A stretch of 64,000 nt of DNA from Lineus longissimus (lineage: Eukaryota; Nemertea; Pilidiophora; Heteronemertea; Lineidae), in NCBI RefSeq assembly GCF_910592395.1, contig NC_088317.1:17096039-17160038 (forward strand), given 5' to 3'. The notes beneath the pieces are model-generated. The model made no database searches. It had not been told where the DNA came from and saw only the letters and a program-made list of their open reading frames with translations. Below are positions 57,431 through 64,000 of the stretch, piece by piece. Position 1 is the first letter of the stretch; the number at the start of each line of letters is the position of its first letter. The position numbers were made by a program, and so were the translations under genes.

Positions 57431-58948
57431 TTGACCTAAATGAATGTGTGAAAATCACACCCTTGTCACTCTGTTGATATAATGAGAAGGAAGTGGAAGT
57501 AATATGAATGTTGTTTTGGTCAATACATGTATTGTCATTATCATCTGTGTTGATAAATACTCACTGATGCCTCGCTTGTTCATGGTGTGGAAACCGCACC
57601 GGTATCTCCGTCGGTTATGTAACGCTGGATTCCGTTATGGCGTGATCGTAACGGATGAACACTCGTACCGAAGATATCGACGAAGATGTTCTTAAAAATC
57701 GTTGGCATATACGGAAAATTCAAAAGGACATAATAAGGTATCATAGAAGACAATTCTAAGATGATAAGTGGGGTATTTTTGTAAGAAGATGTATACTGTA
57801 CAAACGATTGTATATACATTTGTACATTAGCATAGATTTTTATCATGAGCTAAGGTTATATGATGGTAAGCAAACTTGCTCTGTCAAGTCTTAGCTTTTT
57901 GTTATTAGAACTTTATAGCTTCTAAACCTCTTTATACATGACCTAATGCTTCAGTGGAAACTGAGCTTAAGTGAAATTAAGTGCCATACAATTCTGCCAT
58001 TGTATGTGGCTGGAACGCGAAGTTAAAGCTATGTCCTGCGATTCGCACAAGGGCTAGCTTTTCCCAATTTTCCCTTATGTCATTTCGCCTTCGCCTTTTG
58101 ATATTCATCTATTATGTACAAATAATGCTATGCAAATAAGTTTTGCTAGCAAGCTATACCTTCTTTTCGATTTAATCTGCTGCTTTTTGATAAAGTATTA
58201 TTTAATATAAAAGTATTATAATATTTCATGCGATTTACCTTTAATTTTGTTATTTGACGATACATGTTACTTGTAGTTTTATTTCGGCGTTGATTGTTGA
58301 GAATACCCACTCTCTCTTCATTACATACGCTTGATTAGTACCGTGGCTGGCATAGCAGTTTTACATTATGATCCAAAATCTAATACTGTAGACCGCAAAA
58401 GTTTCGCACCTTTATATTTTTGCAATTAGCGGAATTTCGAAAAAATGTTTTTACGATTTCTGTTTTGGCGGATAACGATGGCCCACACAGACAAGCAATT
58501 TTGGTCGCATGCGATAACTATTTGACGTTTCGATCTGCGATAAAACCGGGTTACTCCTCCTGACTTGAACCCGGTATGGTAACGAACAAGCAGGCACACG
58601 ATTGCAGTGATTGATTATAGATTAAATGATTATCTGTCGGGATTACTTTGATGAAGCTGATATAGACAATAATCTGACACCGACGGGCGCGGTTCTCGTG
58701 ATTGGCAAATGCCCTATAGTAGTAAATGTCAGATTGCTTCGTAAAGGTCGGGGAAGTGTTTAGATGGACAAGTTAAGAAAATAGTAATAACCCACTTGTC
58801 ACTTTTATAAGATGAGTTCTGTGTTCCGGCATCATCACCCCCCTCAACTTCATATTAGCTTTATTCTCGTAGCATTAAGGGCAGTGGAACAATTCTTATT
58901 GGACACTTCTCTATCTGGAACACTGCGTTCGGTCCCAAACGAGATTAT

Positions 58949-59065
58949 TGGTGAGTTTTCGCAAAGCCCGCGAAACGAGAACGCCTATCCCATTGTTCGA
59001 GCAACTGATCAGGATGTCGAACAATGGGACAGGCGTTGGCGAGTGGCCTTTCGGAAGATTTGAGA
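58949..59065. repeat. Foldback (MITE-like) element F, copy 3
   Basis: TTGGTGAGTTTTCGCAAAG, GAACGCCTATCCCATTGTTC and the complement GTCGAACAATGGGACAGGCG around ACTGATCAGGAT, ending TTCGGAAGATTTGA. It matches the 46.6-kb copy closely in the arms. Confidence 0.8.
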
Positions 59066-59669
59066 ACAATCGCTGAAAGAATATCGATGGACGCGTCGGC
59101 ATCCCAACAATGCAAATGATATTTGCAGGTGAAATATTATTTCACCTGATTTATATAGCTGACACTAATGTCATCAAACAATGTTACAGCAAATCCAATA
59201 CCTGAACCATTTGTCATTCAATGAACATGTGTCTACATTATGAACAAACTATAGAATGTAATGTTTTTCTGGAGCAACTACATGTGTAATATACTATAAA
59301 TACCAAGTTAGGATGGAAAATCGATGCACTGAAATGTACATGTATTCTATTTTACTTACTGTGTACAGGCATGTACATTTGGTGCATGAAATGTACACTA
59401 AACATGTTCTAGATATATTGGAGCACTTCGGTTGACATGTGCTTTGAAACTAACAGGTGGTGCTGGTTCGCTTTAAACTTGTTCCGAAAACACCCTAGTC
59501 TTACGCAAACACGTAGAGGGTGCCAATGAATCAGATTGTCTGCAGCACTGCATTGATTGTGCAGGAGTAGGTAGTAACTATCGATTATGTGATAATGACA
59601 CGAGTTGGCTTCACATGTTCAAAAATGTTTTCCATGTATATCTTCGTATGTGCCGCTGCAGACAGGTGA

Positions 59670-59760
59670 AAAGGTCAGGATTTGAACCCTGAACACCGGG
59701 GAAAGCAGTTAGCACCCCGTCATCTTGGTGGGAAGATGCCCCCAGTCGCGCGATAGGCTT
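59670..59760 (-). other. tRNA-like B box, possible SINE head
   Basis: On the minus strand TTCAGGGTTCAAATCCTGA forms a T-arm-like hairpin with a B box GGTTCAAATCC. No cloverleaf with matching acceptor and anticodon stems can be drawn, so this is a decayed tRNA or tRNA-derived element at best. Confidence 0.3.
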
Positions 59761-60545
59761 GAGCTGGCGCAGCAAGTTCCGAGGCCACATGAGCGACGTC
59801 GCTTCTGATACCAAATCAAGTCCTGAAAAGGTATGTTCAACAGTATTTTAGTGTTATTTCAGACCAACAAGTCAAAATATAGCCATTGGCTCAAGTGACG
59901 TAGTTTTGTAGAGTTATCGCGACAGCCTCAAGCTATAATGTTGACGCAGCTGGATGCTACAACCACGTCAGTGCCCTGGATGCATACGGGGTATGTACAG
60001 TGTAGCCTATACTTGTATATCCCGATTGTGTCTTTCATCCCTCCGAATGAGAACATGGTTAGGCTAAGATGAATTTCATTGCGGTATGTCCAGAGGGCTT
60101 GAGCAAGAACATCTGTTCCCGTACATAAACTCTTTTTATCATTAGTTGTTTATCATCCCACTGATAGCGTCTGCAAAATGCAAACAAACATTAGAAAAAG
60201 GTAGGGCAACTCAAAAAGTATCTTTAGTGGTGCTGAATCTTTGTGAACTTTTTATGCCACGGAAAGAAACTTGGTCAGTGATGGCACTAACGTGAACTAC
60301 GGAATAAGTTATGTAATTTTTGAGGTGGCATCGTATCTTGGTCGGAAAAGGAACAGTCGCATTGATCTGATGGTATATATTGTTGGAGTAGTTGTATGAT
60401 TGCGAGTATCGCTCGATTATGTGAAGAGGAATATCACCACGTGACGTTGACGTTCATGTATTGTGGTCGTTGTCAGAATGTAAACTGCTGTTTTTGAGTC
60501 TGAACGAACCGTAGTTGACCTAGCTTCTTGTCCGCTTTTATTCAG

Positions 60546-60731
60546 ACATGGATGTCCTAATGACGCGTAAAATCTCGCGGACGACCCCCGCATTTATGGA
60601 GGTCCTGCGAGACCACGAGAAGCAGAGGTTCAAGAAAAGGAAACACATTGCTGACCGATTGCAAGAAAGATGCGACAGCACTATCCGCACCATCTGGCGG
60701 TCAACAAGTAAACTACAGTTAGGCATCGTAG
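60546..60731 (+). CDS. N-terminal coding exon of an unrecognised gene
   Basis: Acceptor TTTTATTCAG, two bases, ATG at 60548, and a strong donor (GTAG then GTAAGT) after 61 codons plus one base. The product starts MDVLMTRKISRTTP and has an amphipathic, highly charged helix (EKQRFKKRKHIADRLQERCD) followed by TIWRSTSKLQLGIVG. A charged helix leading into a glycine-containing hydrophobic start is seen in apolipoprotein-L-like proteins, but this is only a weak suggestion. I found no following exon with a matching phase before the window ends. Confidence 0.5.
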
Positions 60732-62194
60732 GTAAGTGACTCTGATGATTGTCTTTTCGGGAAAGAATTCAGGAATCCGAGATGACTTGGTACTGAAGCC
60801 CGGGGTTCAGGATTTTAATGTTGCTATCACCCACGAAGGCAATGTCCCGGTTTTGAACCCGATTTAGACAGAAGAATGATAGAATAGAGGTTGGTAAGGA
60901 AGTGAGGTGGTTAAAGTTACATTTGCAAATTTAGCGATAGAAAGTCCGGAATGATAGGCTACTTCCAGTTTCCTGGAATGCACCCGAGCGGAGGAAATAC
61001 CCGGGTAGGTACAACCAGGAGATCGAACTTCGTTTAGTTCCAAAGAAAACCACCGGGAATCGCGACCTACCATCGGATATCATTATCACACAATTGAAGT
61101 GACCTACATCTGTCCGATCCCCGAACTTCATTGATTTGAATTGCGTTAACCCAAATTTCCTCGTTCACGTTGAATAACTTGGGTCACTTTATATGCAGAT
61201 TGGAGTGTTTACAGCAAGACACAATAAATGCACAGTTCACCACAATAAAGTTGAACAGTTGTATTGAGCATCTGCTCTCTTCGATTTTGCTACTTCCTTC
61301 CTTTTTGACAGTGGTAAGGTTAGGTCTCTCTTCAGAGTTCCACCCATGTCAGATACCGGCGTACTAATCCTTAGTGTTATGCTAGCCAATGCCTGGAACA
61401 AGTGTCCGTCGCTATTGCATGTGTATGATGACGGGTGAAGGGGGGGGGGGGTATACACCCGCCGGAGCAAGGGGGTCAGCTCGCCAGAGTCGACAGTACA
61501 TTGTACGTGATGTATGCATGACGGCTTTGAGTTCATTCAGCTATTATATATTTCCGTCCATGAAGCTTGAATCGTTTAGACATAGGCCTACTGTGACACA
61601 GGAGAGACCCCTATGGATGACTTCATTTGACTTGATCTGACCTACCTGGAGAGATCCTTCAATACCTCGCATATCAAAAGCGCACAAAAGTAGAATTGTC
61701 CCTGATACTTTATCCGAGGACATTTGAAACTGCTACACCTGGTCAAGGTCTTCTTGGCAGTTAAAGTCGATTTATATCGATGACTGCTAGGTTAACATGG
61801 TTAAAGTGATTGAGGTGTTCATCTTGACCCTCAAGTTTGGGATTCCACCGCCGCCTCGAGGGTAAGGTGGTTACGGATGTACCACCTCTGGACATTCAGA
61901 GTGCGTTTATTTGGTATCTCATTGTAGTATTTCAAGCGTTTTTCGAAGTTTCTTGCCGTATTTGATATTCCCTCATGATTGCGCGTATTTTTCGAAGTTT
62001 CAGGCTAGCCCATCCAAGTTACCCTTCTTTTTCTTGAAGCAAACGGAACCATGATCATTGGTGTAAACGCCGTTTAGTCATGGAAAATGAAATTCGAAGG
62101 TAGGCCTCGTCTAGATCGAGCCTGCTGTAGGTAATTGGCACGATAACTATCAGATAACTTTTTTTAAAGTAGTAATATCAGTATTTGATAGCCA

Positions 62195-62430
62195 CATCCA
62201 TTGCTTCAGTACTGAAAATGATATATGATTGCTTGGTGCTGAAGATAATCTTTGCTTAGTAACGAAAATAATTAATCCACGAGTGCTTAATCCATAATTG
62301 CTTATAGATAGGTCAACTAGAAATAATCTTTAATTACTTAGTGCTGAAAATAATTCGTGATTGCTAATAAGTAGGATTACTGAAAACAATGTATCATTGC
62401 TTACTTTAGTACTGAAGAAAATAATCAAGG
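62195..62430 (+). repeat. Degenerate A/T-rich repeat
   Basis: Variants of ATTGCTTAGTACTGAAAATA recur at irregular spacing at least five times (near 62201, 62230, 62255, 62330 and 62390). The units are diverged and partly truncated. Confidence 0.5.
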
Positions 62431-62513
62431 ATTAGATTGTAAGCAGGCCAACTAATTCATGATCGCAAACTCGGTACAGAAATTAATCCGTCGGTACATT
62501 AAAATCAACTTAC

Positions 62514-62803
62514 CGTAATGAAATCATGCCTGCTGCAGGCAGGCCTTGTACAACATTGTTTGTACTTCTTGCAGGAAGGCCAAGAATTGATGAGTTGAAA
62601 GGCAACAGTGTTACCCTGAGAGAAACTCGGTGGAAGAAACCTGGATACCTGTACTCAGGAATAGCAGGCATAGATTGAGAACTAGCTAAGTGTTTCATAA
62701 ATTGCGAGCTCGTATAGGTTTCGCGCAAATGATAAACATGTAAAGACTTCCGAAGCTTGCTCATCCAATGCGTATTCCGACAGTTGTTTTCACTGCTTGC
62801 CAT
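62514..62803 (-). CDS. Minus-strand first-exon candidate, unrecognised
   Basis: ATG at 62803 in good context (AACATGG) opens 96 codons plus two bases and ends at donor GTAAGT. Product begins MASSENNCRNTHWMSKLRKS and is basic and Ser-rich, with no family resemblance. No partner exon was found. A chance open frame of this size is quite possible. Confidence 0.2.
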
Positions 62804-64000
62804 GTTTACCAACAGGATATACTGGTTATTCTTCATACATGTAGCTATCACAACTTGACGATAGAGGATAATTTGTGAGGTTTTGTCTGAGGTCGTTTTG
62901 TGGTTTCTGTTGTTGTGTTCAACTTCATTCGGTCAATTCTCTGCTTATTGGGCTTGTTCGATGATAAAGAATTCCTATGATTTTAGGATACACCAACAAA
63001 ATCCAAACAAATATGGAGTAGGCATTAGCCGTCATTGCGATGTTGTCGAAGCTCTTCTCATGGGAATAGGCACACCTCAATATGATGCAACTCGAAGCCC
63101 TCCGCCACTGGAAGGGATGCAACATCCATTGACACTGAGATATCGTCTCGAGTCTTACTCTTTGTGAAGCACAGGACGGCGAAACACAACGTAACATCGA
63201 AAAGATTACCTAAATTAGATTTTGAGTAACTCCCATTATAAAGTTTATAAATCTGCCAAATCTCGGTCACATGTACCTGCAATCATAGACTTTGACTTTG
63301 CTTTTGTTTGAGCTCATTATTTAAATTAGTTATTACGTAATATTCATGTTGACACTGTCAGTATTGATCTCAACTACATAATTTTATGGCAACAATTTGG
63401 TAAATATTGGATTACTTTGAGAAGCATTCAAAATCAAAAATAGACAATCTTTTTTGTGTCACCTAGTATGTTGAACAAAAATTGGGTGCGTGAATATATT
63501 GGAAAATATTCCCTTTTCAGTGTCATCTGACCTCATTGTTACCATCGTTACATTTATCGTGTTCTTTCTTGACAGGGATGCTTATAACGTAGGTCGCGAA
63601 TCAGGTTACCTTTGCCGTCGTGTTACCATGGAAGCCATCCGTATATACTGCTATAAGCTGCACAGTCATGATAGTGTAGGCCTTGTAGTTGTAAACAGTA
63701 ATCGTTGTGTTTTCGTCACGCCAGTACCGTACGGTTACACTAGGTATAGGAAGTATGAGGGGTGACGAGTGGACTGCCTCAATTGAGTCTCAGTACGTTA
63801 TTGGACCCATCGGTAGCAATGCGTCGGCTTGCAGAAGCTTTTCGTGATGTTTCTCACTACTCTTCGCAGTATGAAGGTATTAGATACCCTGGAATGTCCG
63901 GCTTATCTCTATTCCGTATAAGCTTACTAGCATTAGGGAAAACAGCTCACTGAAAGAAAGATTTAGCACCACGTCAAATGTAGCTTCCCGTCAAAGGTGT

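Larger units (their letters stand above)
56555..60545. other. Intergenic region with hairpins and foldback elements
   Basis: Downstream of the receptor gene. Contains a repeated AACGGATCCAAAAAA motif (three times, 56943-56999), the perfect 59-bp hairpin at 57.3 kb, an F element at 58.9 kb and a tRNA-like B box near 59.68 kb. No AATAAA for the receptor and no coding exon recognised. Confidence 0.5.
60732..64000. other. Region without a firm gene
   Basis: If the 60.5-kb gene continues rightward this is intron. It contains 12 consecutive G at 61440-61451, a degenerate A/T repeat at 62.2-62.4 kb, one minus-strand exon candidate at 62.5 kb and an open frame at 63490-63765 (+, 91 codons, non-ATG start) of unknown meaning. 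Confidence 0.4.

Noticed and set aside
59938-59990. Possible first exon (ATG to GTATGT donor) for the 60.5-kb gene
   Set aside because: Joining it to exon 60546 shifts the frame and meets a stop within eight codons; it could only be untranslated leader.

Overview
This window looks like nuclear DNA from a non-vertebrate bilaterian animal, probably a marine invertebrate. The reasons are: many-exon genes with GT-AG introns and conserved phases, animal-only families (plakin-type SH3, TRIM, rhodopsin-like GPCR, ionotropic glutamate receptor, a membrane-anchored laccase-like multicopper oxidase), two eukaryotic tRNA-Leu genes, and A/T-rich intergenic DNA with minisatellites, foldback elements and dispersed repeats. 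I cannot fix the phylum. No operons, CRISPR arrays or prokaryotic genes are visible. All exon models below were built by eye from splice sites, phase continuity and protein similarity remembered from the families.

Layout. 1-4129: no gene recognised. 4256-16478 (+): a short plakin-like gene (A), about 427 aa, with a plakin-type SH3 domain and one plectin-repeat-like unit but no long coiled-coil rod. 17682-33823 (+): a tandem paralogue (B), about 384 aa, with nearly the same exon phases. Its first intron (about 11.4 kb) holds an antisense single-exon GPCR (22835-23824) and a tandemly duplicated segment carrying two identical antisense tRNA-Leu(CAG) genes. 33824-36875: no gene recognised. 36884-37969 (+): an intronless TRIM/RING protein with a C-terminal membrane anchor. 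38629-41316 (-): a two-exon multicopper oxidase whose second exon, found here, adds a transmembrane helix and short cytoplasmic tail. 41317-48151: mostly repeats plus one orphan exon candidate. 48152-56554 (+): a 14-coding-exon ionotropic glutamate receptor whose exons join into a 904-residue frame. 56555-60545: a perfect 59-bp hairpin and foldback elements. 60546-60731 (+): the N-terminal coding exon of an unrecognised gene, perhaps continuing beyond the window.

The genes do not form a pathway. The notable relationships are the local duplication of the mini-plakin gene, the nesting of a GPCR and tRNAs inside its copy B, and the convergent TRIM/oxidase pair. Four genes (TRIM, oxidase, glutamate receptor, 60.5 kb gene) place their start codon 1-8 nt after a good 3' splice acceptor, which suggests either 5'-UTR introns or spliced-leader trans-splicing. 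At least seven repeat classes were recognised by eye, some with several copies inside introns of these genes.
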